NCBI RefSeq assembly: GCF_018732085.1
Contig: NZ_CP076103.1
Coordinates: 3,038,001-3,102,000 of the forward strand
Direction of reading: 5' to 3'
From: Lysobacter capsici
GTDB taxonomy: Bacteria; Pseudomonadota; Gammaproteobacteria; Xanthomonadales; Xanthomonadaceae
Length of the DNA: 64,000 nucleotides
Shown here: piece after piece, positions 1-8,491 of the stretch
Layout: each line of letters starts with the position of its first letter
How positions within the stretch are numbered: the first letter of the stretch is position 1
Notes under the pieces: model-generated
Database searches by the model: none
What the model was told of the DNA's origin: nothing
Seen by the model: the letters and a program-made list of their open reading frames with translations, nothing else
Translations under genes and position numbers: made by a program

Positions 1-1
1 G

Positions 2-340
2 CGCGACGCCCTGTACCGGCCGATGGTCGCCGCGTTCTGGCTCGACCTGATCAGCGGCTTCATCGCGCGGGCCGACTTCGAACTGGCGATCCTGATCCAG
101 GACGAGGCGACGCCGCGGCTGATCATCGGCTTCAACGGCGCCGACGGCCGCACCTTGCAGGCGGTGCTGGACCCGCAAGTCGCCGGCGAGCAGATCATCC
201 GTGTCGACGACGCCGAATGGGTGGACGAGCATGTGGCCGGCGATTACGCCCTCAACAAGCTGGTCAGCTACATCGGACGCGACGACCTCTCGCTGCGCGT
301 GGCCCGCAAGGCCTTCGGCGAAACCTTTCTCGGAGCGTGA
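2..340 (+). CDS. tagF: TagF/ImpM-like T6SS-associated protein, C-terminal part
   Basis: The reading frame is open from base 2 and ends at 340, so only about 112 C-terminal residues are present. The fragment has an FWLDLISGF stretch, then LIIGFNGADGRTLQAVLDP, a DAEWVDEHV segment and a SLRVARKAFGETFLG ending. This pattern fits the C-terminal half of long TagF/ImpM proteins, which act as post-translational repressors of T6SS assembly. The stop is two bases before the next gene's start, so both are probably one transcript. The assignment is by remembered family pattern and T6SS context, and the N-terminal TagF domain cannot be checked here. Confidence 0.6.
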   Translation, partial: RDALYRPMVAAFWLDLISGFIARADFELAILIQDEATPRLIIGFNGADGRTLQAVLDPQVAGEQIIRVDDAEWVDEHVAGDYALNKLVSYIGRDDLSLRVARKAFGETFLGA

Positions 341-342
341 GC

Positions 343-1164
343 ATGCGCCGCACTTTCTTATTCCCGCATCGGGCGGTCGCGCTGATCGCGTTGGCCGTGG
401 CTCTCGCCGCGTCCGGCGTTCACGCACAGACCGCGTTGCCCGCCGCCGTCGGCGCCGGCGCGCCCAAGCCGATCATCGCCTCGGGCAAGGTGCCCGACGA
501 AGCCAGCAAGCAAGCGGTGCTCACGCGCCTGCGCGAGCTGTACGGCAACGAGCGGGTGATCGACCGCATCGAGGTCAGCCCCGGCGTCGTCGCGCCGCCG
601 AACTGGCGCCAGAACGTGGTCAACATGCTCGCGCCGGACTTGCAGCAGGTTACCGCCGGCAAGCTGGAGATCAACGGCAACGCGGTGCGGGTCAGCGGTA
701 ACGTCGCCAACGAGCTGCAACGCCAGCAGATCGTCAGCGGCCTGTCGACGCGGATCAACAACCCGACCTATTCGGTGGACGGCAAGCAGCTGCGCATCGC
801 CGCGGGCGCGCAACAGAACCTGCTCGACAACGCGCTGGCCAACCGCATCGTCGAGTTCGAAAGCGGCAGCGCGACGCTGACGCCGAAGGGCGAGCTGATC
901 CTCGACGAGATGGCCGCGGCGATGAAGCAGATCGGCAACAAGCGGGTGCTGATCGTCGGCCACACCGACGCCGCCGGCCGCCGCGAATCGAACCTGGGGT
1001 TGAGCCTGGCGCGGGCGAATTCGGTCAAGCAGTACCTGCAGGTGCGCGGCGTCAACGGCGGCCTGCTCAGCGTGCTCGGCGCCGGCCCGGACCAGCCGGT
1101 CGCCGACAACGCCACCGCCGAAGGCCGCGCGCGCAACCGGCGCATCGCATTCAAGGTGTTGTAG
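343..1164 (+). CDS. OmpA-family periplasmic/outer-membrane protein with BON-like segment, T6SS-associated
   Basis: The protein has 273 residues. Residues 1-28 form a signal peptide ending near GVHAQ. The middle (about 50-160) looks like one or two BON-type alpha/beta repeats, with a LEINGNAVRVSGNV strand pattern. Residues 165-273 are an OmpA C-terminal domain: IVEFESGSATLTPKG, the peptidoglycan-binding core VGHTDAAGRRESNLGLSLARA, and the closing GRARNRRIAF. Such proteins anchor envelope complexes to peptidoglycan, and a T6SS anchoring role (TagL-like) is inferred from position. I chose ATG 343 because it gives the signal peptide and lies just after the preceding stop; a longer in-frame ORF from 217 lacks one. 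No lipobox is visible. Confidence 0.85.
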   Translation: MRRTFLFPHRAVALIALAVALAASGVHAQTALPAAVGAGAPKPIIASGKVPDEASKQAVLTRLRELYGNERVIDRIEVSPGVVAPPNWRQNVVNMLAPDLQQVTAGKLEINGNAVRVSGNVANELQRQQIVSGLSTRINNPTYSVDGKQLRIAAGAQQNLLDNALANRIVEFESGSATLTPKGELILDEMAAAMKQIGNKRVLIVGHTDAAGRRESNLGLSLARANSVKQYLQVRGVNGGLLSVLGAGPDQPVADNATAEGRARNRRIAFKVL

Positions 1165-1590
1165 GCAGCCGATTCACGGCGCAGCGCTTCTGCGCGGTGC
1201 CTTCGAGCCGGACTGAAAAGCTCGAGACGAGCGGCTCGCAACGGGCGCCATCGCGGCATCAACGATATGCACGACATTCGTCCATTTGCCGTGTTGTGTG
1301 CCTGGATGTGACACAACGCGACGAATCGCCGATTTTTCTGATCGTTGTCGCAATTCACGCGCCGGCGCGCGAATACGCTGAGCCCGCATAGGCAAGACAT
1401 CGAACGGGGGATGAAGCGAACCTGTCGCCAGTCGGCAGGTGCGGCACATGATCGCGGGGCGGGTTGCATGCCCCGCGCAACCTCGCGAGCAAGGTCCGCA
1501 ATCCCCGCTCGCAATCGTAGTGCAGAAGGTAAGCACGCCCGTAGAGACGCTGCAGCGACAACGCAATCACGACAAAACAGGACGCTCCCC
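1165..1590. other. Non-coding stretch after the OmpA-like gene
   Basis: I see no convincing gene here. Open frames in this stretch are short, arginine-rich and without recognisable motifs. The segment separates the tagF-ompA end of the T6SS operon from a decayed vgrG fragment, so it may itself be debris of a lost module. Confidence 0.5.
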
Positions 1591-1752
1591 GTGTACGGAT
1601 ACACACCGGCCTGCCTGGCCAAGCTCGTCCAGCTCAATCAGGACACGCGCCTGATCCGGGTCAAATCCCCGCTCGAACCCGAAGCCTTCGTCGTGCGCCG
1701 CATGCGCGGGACCGAATCGCTGTCTAGGCCGTTCGCATATCGAATTTCCTGA
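1591..1752 (+). pseudogene. vgrG 5'-end remnant
   Basis: From a GTG at 1591 the frame reads about 53 residues that match the start of a VgrG: a hydrophobic lead, then RLIRVKSPLEPEAFVVRRMRG and TESLSRPFAYRIS, followed by a stop at 1752. Intact VgrGs continue here into the first gp27-like domain, so over 90% of the gene is missing. It resembles the beginning of the intact vgrG at 30079 in layout. This supports recombination or deletion at a former vgrG module. The downstream frame is unlike VgrG, so this is a truncation and not a simple frameshift. Confidence 0.6.
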
Positions 1753-1799
1753 ACGATCCGACCGGCGATCGCCTGCATACCCGTGTCGACGACACGCGA

Positions 1800-2096
1800 A
1801 TGAAGCGCGTGGTCGGCGACGTCTCTCTGACTTGCGAATGGGCTCGGGAACGCAGTTACGCCGGCGTGGATTACACGTTCGATCGAGCCGGAAACATGAC
1901 TCGGAGAAATCGATTCTTTTCAGCCCGGTCGAAGGTGAATGGCCGTATCGTACGCATCGTCCAAGAGACGCCCGAGGAAGGCGAAGGCGTCCGGCATTGG
2001 ATCGACGAGAGTGAGAGCGAGTTGACGGTGGTGTGCGTGCTGGAAGAGCAATTCATCGAACAGATAAAGGTGCTGGTCGGGAGCTGGATCGGCTAG
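1800..2096 (+). CDS. Hypothetical protein beside vgrG remnant
   Basis: This 98-residue frame starts MKRVVGDVSLTCEWARERS and has a GVDYTFDRAGNMTRR stretch and an amphipathic acidic C-terminal half ending VLVGSWIG. The frame stays open upstream to about 1743, in a different phase from the vgrG remnant. I do not recognise the family. The YTFDRAGNMTRR segment is faintly like an Rhs/YD repeat, but one weak repeat is not enough to call it. It could be an orphan immunity gene or the fused tail of a decayed effector module. No good ribosome binding site is visible. Confidence 0.3.
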   Translation: MKRVVGDVSLTCEWARERSYAGVDYTFDRAGNMTRRNRFFSARSKVNGRIVRIVQETPEEGEGVRHWIDESESELTVVCVLEEQFIEQIKVLVGSWIG

Positions 2097-2320
2097 CTTT
2101 TCTTGCTGAAGGTAACCCCCGTGCATCGTGATCGACGGCTCGAATCGTTGGCTCGAATCGGGCTTGGAATGGAGTCAAGTTCAGTCAGCGGGCTGGGACC
2201 GGAAAACGCGGTGCGCGTCGATCGCTGTAAGCAGGCGTCTGTGTGCCAGGTACGTTAGCCAGACGAAAGCACCAAGAAGATGCCTGTTGGCTTGACGGGA
2301 CTTGCCGTAACTGTTCACGA

Positions 2321-2345
2321 AAACGTCGCCCCAGGGGCGGCGTTT
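2321..2345 (-). terminator. Hairpin terminator downstream of tssA
   Basis: On the minus strand AAACGCCGCC pairs with GGCGACGTTT (10 pairs, one a G-T wobble) around a five-base loop, and the 3' arm runs into TTTT. It lies 24-48 bases after the tssA stop, the right place for an intrinsic terminator. The T run is short. Confidence 0.6.
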
Positions 2346-2368
2346 CCACAAGCGCGACCACGTCGGCG

Positions 2369-3427
2369 CTAGTCGTTGTGATTGCCGTCGTTGCTATCGA
2401 GCAACTCCTCGATCTGACTGAGCGTGCTCTCGTCCTTGATCACCCGCTTGAGCCACACATGCAGCGGCATTTCGCCCCAGCGCGCGGCCTTGTCGGCGAG
2501 GTAGGCGACCGGGCTGTGCGGTTCGGTGCGGCGGAAGAACTCGGCCACGCGCCGCAGTTGCACGATCGCGTCGCGGCGCGATTCGATCGCGCCGGGAGGC
2601 GAGCCGGCGCTCTGGCTGCGCACCGGTGCGGTGTCGGTGTCGAGTGCGCCGTCGATGCGTTCGCCCGGCGATTGCGGATCGGAGGCGACCCCGTCGATCA
2701 GCACGCCGGCTTCGCGGGCGAAGCGCCGGGTGGTGTCGACCAGGTGCTCGAGCTGATCGCGCGCCTGGGCGAAGCTCGGGCCCTCGTGGCCCAGGCGGGC
2801 GTCGATGATCTGTTCGAGTTCGCGCAGCGCCTCGCGGCAATCGGGCACGACTTCGATCAGCTTGAGGTAGTACTCGCGCGGCGTGGCGCGTCGCGCCGAT
2901 TCGATCTGTTCGACGGTCGGGCCGTTGCCGTCCTCGCTGCCGCGGCGCGCGTGCGCGAGTTCGATGTCGGCGATGCCGTAGCGCCCCTGCGGCGATTGCA
3001 TCAGCGGCAGGCGTCGCGACCATTTCGTCGAGTGCTCGAGCAGCCAGATCAGGTTGCCGATGCGCTGTTCCTGATCGCCGTCCTCGGCCTGCGGATGGAT
3101 GTCGTCCCAGAAGCGCTCGCACAGCGCGGCTGCGAGGCGGTAGCCCCGGGCCAGGCCGGCGAAGCCGTGGATCTGGGTCTGGCTCTCGGTCCACCACGAC
3201 ACCAGACGCAGGTCCTTGGTGGCGGTCTTGAGCAGCTTGGTGGATTGGGTGGCGACCGACTGCCAGTCGGCGACCTTCAGGTCGGTGACCCATTCGCCCT
3301 GTTCGAGCGAGGGATCGTCGGCGCGGCGCGCCTCTTGAATGACGTCGTACTCGATCGAGAACGACATATCCGAGCCGGACGGGGCGGCGTCGGAAATCGG
3401 CGCTAACAACTCTTCCAGATCCTGCAT
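2369..3427 (-). CDS. tssA: TssA, T6SS baseplate/sheath assembly protein
   Basis: This 352-residue protein starts MQDLEELLAPISDAAPSG, the typical ImpA N-terminal opening, followed by DWQSVATQSTKLL and KDLRLVSWWTES. These are landmarks of the ImpA_N domain, which binds the baseplate. The C-terminal part is a helical region with RRDAIVQLRRVAEFFRRTEPHSPVAYLADKAARW, the conserved TssA ending. TssA primes tube and sheath polymerisation and caps the growing sheath. The reading frame continues upstream of ATG 3427 but only into non-conserved sequence. The gene is divergent from vgrG at 3726 and is followed by a hairpin terminator. Confidence 0.93.
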   Translation of the reverse strand: MQDLEELLAPISDAAPSGSDMSFSIEYDVIQEARRADDPSLEQGEWVTDLKVADWQSVATQSTKLLKTATKDLRLVSWWTESQTQIHGFAGLARGYRLAAALCERFWDDIHPQAEDGDQEQRIGNLIWLLEHSTKWSRRLPLMQSPQGRYGIADIELAHARRGSEDGNGPTVEQIESARRATPREYYLKLIEVVPDCREALRELEQIIDARLGHEGPSFAQARDQLEHLVDTTRRFAREAGVLIDGVASDPQSPGERIDGALDTDTAPVRSQSAGSPPGAIESRRDAIVQLRRVAEFFRRTEPHSPVAYLADKAARWGEMPLHVWLKRVIKDESTLSQIEELLDSNDGNHND

Positions 3428-3725
3428 GACAGTCCATTGAAGTGCGGGAAAGACGCTTCGGATTCTACAGAACGCGGCGCCGGCGTCGCGGCGGCCGGCG
3501 GCTGCGGATGGGCGAGGGCGGGTTTCGCTCGAAATCTGGCTGAATCGAGGTGCAAAAAAGGCCCAGCAAGTCACGGTTTCAGGGCCGCGGCCGGGCGCCG
3601 GGCCCGGGTCTTCTACCGGCCCGCGGTTCCGATACACTGGGACCTTGCGGGAGAGGTCGCCATGGAGGCGGCCTGCCGAGGCTGGCACGGGCCGACACGG
3701 TTCGTGTGCGCGCAAGGAGAAGGGC

Positions 3726-6700
3726 GTGAGCAGCGAAGGAATGCAGCAGATTCTGGCGGGACTGTCCCGCTTCATCGGTGCGCAGCGGTTGTACACGCTG
3801 GCGTTGCCGCAGGACGAAGGCGCCGGCGAAGACTGGGCCGTGGAGCGCTGGCAGGGCTGGGAGGCCTTGTCGGGCGGCTTCGAATGGTGGATCGACGTGC
3901 TGTCGGTGGATGCGCGGCGGCCGCTGGACGCGTTCCTCGGGCGCCATGCGGTCTTGAACACCCGGCTCGCCGACGGCGGCCAGACGTCGCGTTCGGGGCT
4001 GGTGCGCGAAGCGCAGTGCCTGGGCAGCGAAGGCGGCCTCGCGCGCTACCGGCTGTGCCTGGTGCCGTGGACCTGGCTGCTCGGCCAGGGCCGTCACAGC
4101 CGGGTCTACCAGGACAAGACCGTCGCCCAGATCGTCGAGGCGGTATTCGCCGCGTACACCCCGCTGGCGGTGTGGCAATGGAGCGACGAAGCCGGGCCGT
4201 TCCTGGCCGGCGCGCGGCCGCGCAGTTACTGCGTTCAATACCGCGAGACCGATGCGGCCTTCGTCGATCGCCTGCTGGCCGAGGAAGGCCTGGGCTGGCG
4301 GCTGGAAGAAGACGGCGACGCGCCCGGCGGGCATCGCATGGTGCTGTTCGCGCAAAGCGGACAAAGCCCGCAGGAAACCAGCGACGCCGCCTATGGCGCG
4401 ACGCGCTTCCACCGCAGCGACACCACCGAAGACAGCGACACCGTGCAGAGCTTCGGCGCGGTGCGGCGGATCGCGTCGACCGCGCTGACCTTGCTCAGCG
4501 CCGACTACAAGGGACTGCAGACCCAGGTGGCGAGCGTGCCGCTGGGCGAGCAAGCCGACACCGCGGCGCAGTTGGAGGTCTACGACCCGGTCGGTCTGTA
4601 TGCCTTCGCCGATCGCGCCGAGGCCGAGCGTTACGCCGGCCTGTTGGCGCAGGCGAGGGCCTCGGAACGCACGATCTGGCTCGGCCGCGGCACCGTGCGC
4701 ACCTTCCGCAGCGGCACCTGGTTCGCATTGACCGATGCCCCGCAATCGGAAGCCGACACACCGCGCGAAGCGCTGCTGGTGGCGGTGCAACATGCGGGCG
4801 TCAACAACCTGCCCAAGAGCGTGATCGAGAGCGTCACCGCGCGTTTCGGCGCCGCGCCGCGGGTTCCGCTCAGGGGCTTGCCGGGCGCATCGGACTCGAC
4901 CTGGAACGCAGTGCTCGCGCGCGCCGAAACGGTCGGTTACGCCAACAGTTTCGTCGCCGTGCCGCGCGAGCAGCCATGGCGGCCGGTCCTGCACGACGGC
5001 ACCGGCGCGCGCTTGAACCCGCGTCCGACCGCGCCGGGCTACCAGACCGCGATCGTGGTCGGCCCGGAAGGCGCGACCCGCCCGCAGGGTACGCATGAGC
5101 TGTATTGCGACCGGTTGGGGCGGCTGCGGGTCAAGTTCCACTTCCAGCAAAGCGGCGGCGAGGCCGGCGCCAGTCAAGCCGAATCCAATCACAGCTGCTG
5201 GCTGCGCGTGGCCCAGCGGTATGCCGGTCCCGGCGTGGGCACCCAGTTCCTGCCGCGTATCGGCCAGGAAGTGCTGGTGGCGTTCCTCGACGGCGATATC
5301 GACCGGCCGGTGATCGTGGGCGCGCTGTACAACGGTCAAGGCGAGGCCGGGGTGCTGGCCACGCCCGGCGAGGCCTCGCGCGACGGCGACGCGGCCGTGT
5401 ACGCGCAGGCCAGCGACCATGGCCCCAGCGCGCAGGCCAACAGCGCCGGCGGCCACGCGCCGGCCTGGCACGGCATGAGCCAGGACGCCGACGGCCATCG
5501 CAATGCCGCCGCGCTGGTCGGCATCAAGTCCAAGGAATTCGGCGGCGGCGGCCATAACCGGCTGGTGTTCGACGACAGCGACCGGCAACTGCGCCTGCAG
5601 CTCGCCACCACCCAGGCCGCGACCCAGCTCAACCTGGGCCATCTGATCCATCAGGCCGACAACTACCGCGGCAGCTTCCGCGGAGAAGGCTTCGAACTGC
5701 GCACCGACCAATGGGGCGCGGTACGCGCCCAGGCCGGGCTGTGGATCAGCGCCTACGACATCAACGGCGAAACCCCGGCCGGCGAAACCATCGCGGCGGC
5801 CGCGCTGCTGAAGCAGGCCAGCCAACTGGGCGAAGTGCTGTCGAAAGTGGCCGGCACCCATCAGACGGTGAAGCTGGCCGCGCACGAAGGCGTCACCAAG
5901 GCCGGTCAATCGGCCTTGATCGACGACCAGCCGCCGTTGCGCGCGCTGCTGACCAGCGCCAAGACCACGGTCGACGGTGCGGACTTCGATGGCGCGCTCG
6001 GCCAGTCGATCGAGCGCAAATCCGACGCGGGCGAGGGCAAGGTCCCGCACAGCGGCGACGCCTTGCTGGGGCTGGCAGCACCCGCCGGCGTGGGCTTCAT
6101 CGCCGGACAGAGCCTGCAATGGGCGGCCGGCGAAACCTTGACCGTGGCCAGCGGCCAGTCGAGCAACCTCGCCGTCGCCAAGGACCTGCGCATCCACACC
6201 GGCCAGGCGATCGGTTGGCTGACGAACGCGGTGGAAGGCGCGTGCGCCGGCAACGATCCGGCACTGAGCCTGGTCGCCGGTAACGGCAAGCTGGAATTCG
6301 AGGCGCAACACGATCAACTCAGCCTGCAATCGCGCGATCAACTCAAGATCGTCTCGGTCAACGCCGAGGTCGAGCTGGCCGCCGGCAAGACCGTGCATCT
6401 GGCCACCGCCGGCGGCGCCAGCGTGACCATCGAGGGCGGCAACATCGTCATCAATTGCCCGGGCACGATCACGGTGCATGCGGCGAAGAAGTCGTTCGTG
6501 GGGCCGGCGCAGTTGTCGCGCGAGTTGAACAGCTGGCCGGACGCGAAGTTCAACGAGCGTTTTCAAGCGGTTTTTGCCGATGGAGAGCCCGCGAAGAATC
6601 AGCGTTATGTCATTACCCGCGCCGACGGCGCGAAGATCCGCGGGGTCACCGACGCGATGGGGAACATCGATTTGCAGCAGGGACTCAATCCCGAAAACAT

Positions 6701-6743
6701 AGTGATCGAAATGCTGGGTGAAGCGAGCGGAGGTCAGTCATGA
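3726..6743 (+). CDS. vgrG: VgrG spike protein with transthyretin-like C-terminal tail (module 1)
   Basis: This is a 1005-residue VgrG/TssI. The gp27-like part includes GGLARYRLCLVPWTWLLGQGRHSRVYQDKTV and YRETDAAFVDRLLAEEGLGW. The gp5/OB-fold part has RVKFHFQ, SCWLRVAQRYAGPGVGTQFLPRIGQEVLVAFLDGDIDRPVIVG. A long DUF2345-type beta region ends GGNIVINCPGTITVHA. Past that, about residues 930-1005 form an extension (VFADGEPAKNQRYVITRADGAKIRGVTDAMGNI) that looks like a transthyretin-like fold; such tails are known to dock Tle effectors. GTG 3726 is preferred because AGGAGA lies just upstream; ATG 3741 is an alternative. The stop overlaps the effector start by four bases. Confidence 0.92.
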   Translation: MSSEGMQQILAGLSRFIGAQRLYTLALPQDEGAGEDWAVERWQGWEALSGGFEWWIDVLSVDARRPLDAFLGRHAVLNTRLADGGQTSRSGLVREAQCLGSEGGLARYRLCLVPWTWLLGQGRHSRVYQDKTVAQIVEAVFAAYTPLAVWQWSDEAGPFLAGARPRSYCVQYRETDAAFVDRLLAEEGLGWRLEEDGDAPGGHRMVLFAQSGQSPQETSDAAYGATRFHRSDTTEDSDTVQSFGAVRRIASTALTLLSADYKGLQTQVASVPLGEQADTAAQLEVYDPVGLYAFADRAEAERYAGLLAQARASERTIWLGRGTVRTFRSGTWFALTDAPQSEADTPREALLVAVQHAGVNNLPKSVIESVTARFGAAPRVPLRGLPGASDSTWNAVLARAETVGYANSFVAVPREQPWRPVLHDGTGARLNPRPTAPGYQTAIVVGPEGATRPQGTHELYCDRLGRLRVKFHFQQSGGEAGASQAESNHSCWLRVAQRYAGPGVGTQFLPRIGQEVLVAFLDGDIDRPVIVGALYNGQGEAGVLATPGEASRDGDAAVYAQASDHGPSAQANSAGGHAPAWHGMSQDADGHRNAAALVGIKSKEFGGGGHNRLVFDDSDRQLRLQLATTQAATQLNLGHLIHQADNYRGSFRGEGFELRTDQWGAVRAQAGLWISAYDINGETPAGETIAAAALLKQASQLGEVLSKVAGTHQTVKLAAHEGVTKAGQSALIDDQPPLRALLTSAKTTVDGADFDGALGQSIERKSDAGEGKVPHSGDALLGLAAPAGVGFIAGQSLQWAAGETLTVASGQSSNLAVAKDLRIHTGQAIGWLTNAVEGACAGNDPALSLVAGNGKLEFEAQHDQLSLQSRDQLKIVSVNAEVELAAGKTVHLATAGGASVTIEGGNIVINCPGTITVHAAKKSFVGPAQLSRELNSWPDAKFNERFQAVFADGEPAKNQRYVITRADGAKIRGVTDAMGNIDLQQGLNPENIVIEMLGEASGGQS

Positions 6744-8491
6744 GCGTGCCCCCTGACAAGGCGAGAGAAGCGCTGGGCCTATTCAATGCCCAGGGACAGC
6801 CGACTTACAAATGGGGACTGACCAGCACGAACCTCGCTGATCAGGTGCGTTTGGTCTTGCCGCCGATGAAGGTGCTGCCGGTGATCTTCATTCCCGGGAT
6901 CATGGGCTCGAACCTGATGGATCTGAACGGCGACGAGGTATGGCGCCTGGATACTACATTCGGCAAGCCACTGGGGCTTGCGCGCAAGATGGCGTTCGCT
7001 AATTCCGCCGAACGGCAACGGCTCATGCACCCCGCCAGGACCCGGGTCGATCCCGGAGGCAGCGTGCCGAGCAAAATCAAGGGTTCGGTAAGCAACAAGA
7101 GCCAATACAGCACTCAGCGCTTTTGGGGCGAGGTGGCCGAAAGCAGTTATCACGGCTTCCTGCTCTGGCTGGAAGACCGCTTGAACGGCCAGGGCTTCAA
7201 TCCCGCGCGATGGAACGATTTCAGCTATCTGGCTTTCAGCGCCGCGCCGAAACCGGGTGAACGTCCGCCGGAGCCGAAGTTGCATCCGGGAATCCCTATG
7301 GACATGCGCGGTTTCAATCCTTCCACGTATGCCGACACGCGCGGCGAAAACCCGTTTTCAGTGCTGGGCGGGGTGACTTCGGACGACTTGCTCAAGCGCG
7401 CGAAATTTCGCATGCCCGTTTATGCATGCGGCTATAACTGGCTGGCGTCCAATACGATCGGCGCCGAACGCTTGCAGGAACGCATCGAACAGGTGATCAA
7501 GAGCAACAACGGCAACGGCTTCAAATGCGAGCAGGTCGTGCTCGTGACCCATTCGATGGGAGGACTGGTCGCGCGCCGATGCGTATCGCTGCCTGGAATG
7601 AGTGAAAAAATCGCAGGCATCGTGCATGGCGTCATGCCGGCGGTTGGCGCCGCGGTGGCCTATCGGCGTTGCAAGGTGGGCATGAAGGACGAAAGCTACG
7701 TGGCCGGGTTGGTCATCGGAAGCAACGGGCAAGAAGTTACCGCGGTGTTTTCGCAGGCGCCTGGCGCCTTGCAGTTGTTGCCGACCGCGGAGTACCGCGC
7801 GAAGTGGCTCAAGGTCAAGGATGCGAGCGGAAAAGAAATCGAAGTACAGCCTACGCAAAATCCCTATGACGATATTTATCTGCGCCGGGATCGCTGGTGG
7901 TGCCTAATACGCGAAGAATGGCTGAGGCCCGCCGGCGGGCGTCCGCTGTCTTGGGACCAGTTCGCCTCGAACATCAAGGAATCGCGCAGTTTTCACAAAC
8001 AGATCCAAGGCCAGTACCATCCGGTGACCTATGTGTATTACGGCGCCGATTCCAAGCACGCGAGCTTCGAGACGATCCGCTGGAAGATGAGGGCTGGAGC
8101 GAAGCCCGACAACAAGCCCGCGCCTAGCGCCGATCAAGTGAGGAACATGCGGTTCGATCAGGTTCGCGACGACGGCAGCAATCCGCTGCATGTCGGCGGA
8201 AAGACTGAAGTGGTCACAAGTTACAATCCGTATGGCGGTGGCGCTTACAGCACGTACCAAAGCAGCTATTGGGAACTCGAGGCGGAAAAACAGGATGGCG
8301 GCGGCGACGGCACGGTGCCGATCAGCTCCGGTAAGGCCCCGTTGCTTTCGGCAAGCAATAACGGCCACATCCGCCAACAATTCCGCATGACCGGCTTCGA
8401 GCATGAGCCGTCTTACCAGAATGCGAGCGCCCAACTCGCCACGCTTTACAGTATCAACAAGATCGCGGCCGCGGCCAAGTTGTCGTCGTGA
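6740..8491 (+). CDS. Putative T6SS lipase effector, Tle-type alpha/beta hydrolase
   Basis: This 583-residue protein has an alpha/beta-hydrolase core. VIFIPGIMGSNLMD near residue 50 is the oxyanion strand typical of LCAT/PGAP1-like lipases. VTHSMGGLVARR holds the nucleophile Ser272 in a GxSxG-like elbow (T-H-S-M-G). The acid is probably in GGGDGTVPISSGKAPLL and the histidine in GFEHEPSYQNASAQLATLYSI near the C-terminus. No signal peptide is present, as expected for VgrG-delivered cargo. Its place between a vgrG with a transthyretin-like tail and a Tli4-like immunity gene makes it a probable phospholipase effector. The exact Tle subfamily is unsure; PGAP1-like Tle4 or Tle3 are the options. Confidence 0.8.
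   Translation: MSVPPDKAREALGLFNAQGQPTYKWGLTSTNLADQVRLVLPPMKVLPVIFIPGIMGSNLMDLNGDEVWRLDTTFGKPLGLARKMAFANSAERQRLMHPARTRVDPGGSVPSKIKGSVSNKSQYSTQRFWGEVAESSYHGFLLWLEDRLNGQGFNPARWNDFSYLAFSAAPKPGERPPEPKLHPGIPMDMRGFNPSTYADTRGENPFSVLGGVTSDDLLKRAKFRMPVYACGYNWLASNTIGAERLQERIEQVIKSNNGNGFKCEQVVLVTHSMGGLVARRCVSLPGMSEKIAGIVHGVMPAVGAAVAYRRCKVGMKDESYVAGLVIGSNGQEVTAVFSQAPGALQLLPTAEYRAKWLKVKDASGKEIEVQPTQNPYDDIYLRRDRWWCLIREEWLRPAGGRPLSWDQFASNIKESRSFHKQIQGQYHPVTYVYYGADSKHASFETIRWKMRAGAKPDNKPAPSADQVRNMRFDQVRDDGSNPLHVGGKTEVVTSYNPYGGGAYSTYQSSYWELEAEKQDGGGDGTVPISSGKAPLLSASNNGHIRQQFRMTGFEHEPSYQNASAQLATLYSINKIAAAAKLSS

Noticed and set aside
2243..3406. 387-codon plus-strand frame opposite tssA
   Set aside because: Shadow; the minus strand carries the ImpA/TssA motifs and a terminator at its end.
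3640..3725. Sigma-54 type promoter before the first vgrG (TGGCACGG)
   Set aside because: The -24 half is present but no GC-containing -12 element occurs at the required distance.
3579..6566. 995-codon open frame on the minus strand opposite vgrG
   Set aside because: It is a GC-bias shadow: rich in Arg, Ala, Gly and His, without motifs, and fully antisense to a clear VgrG.
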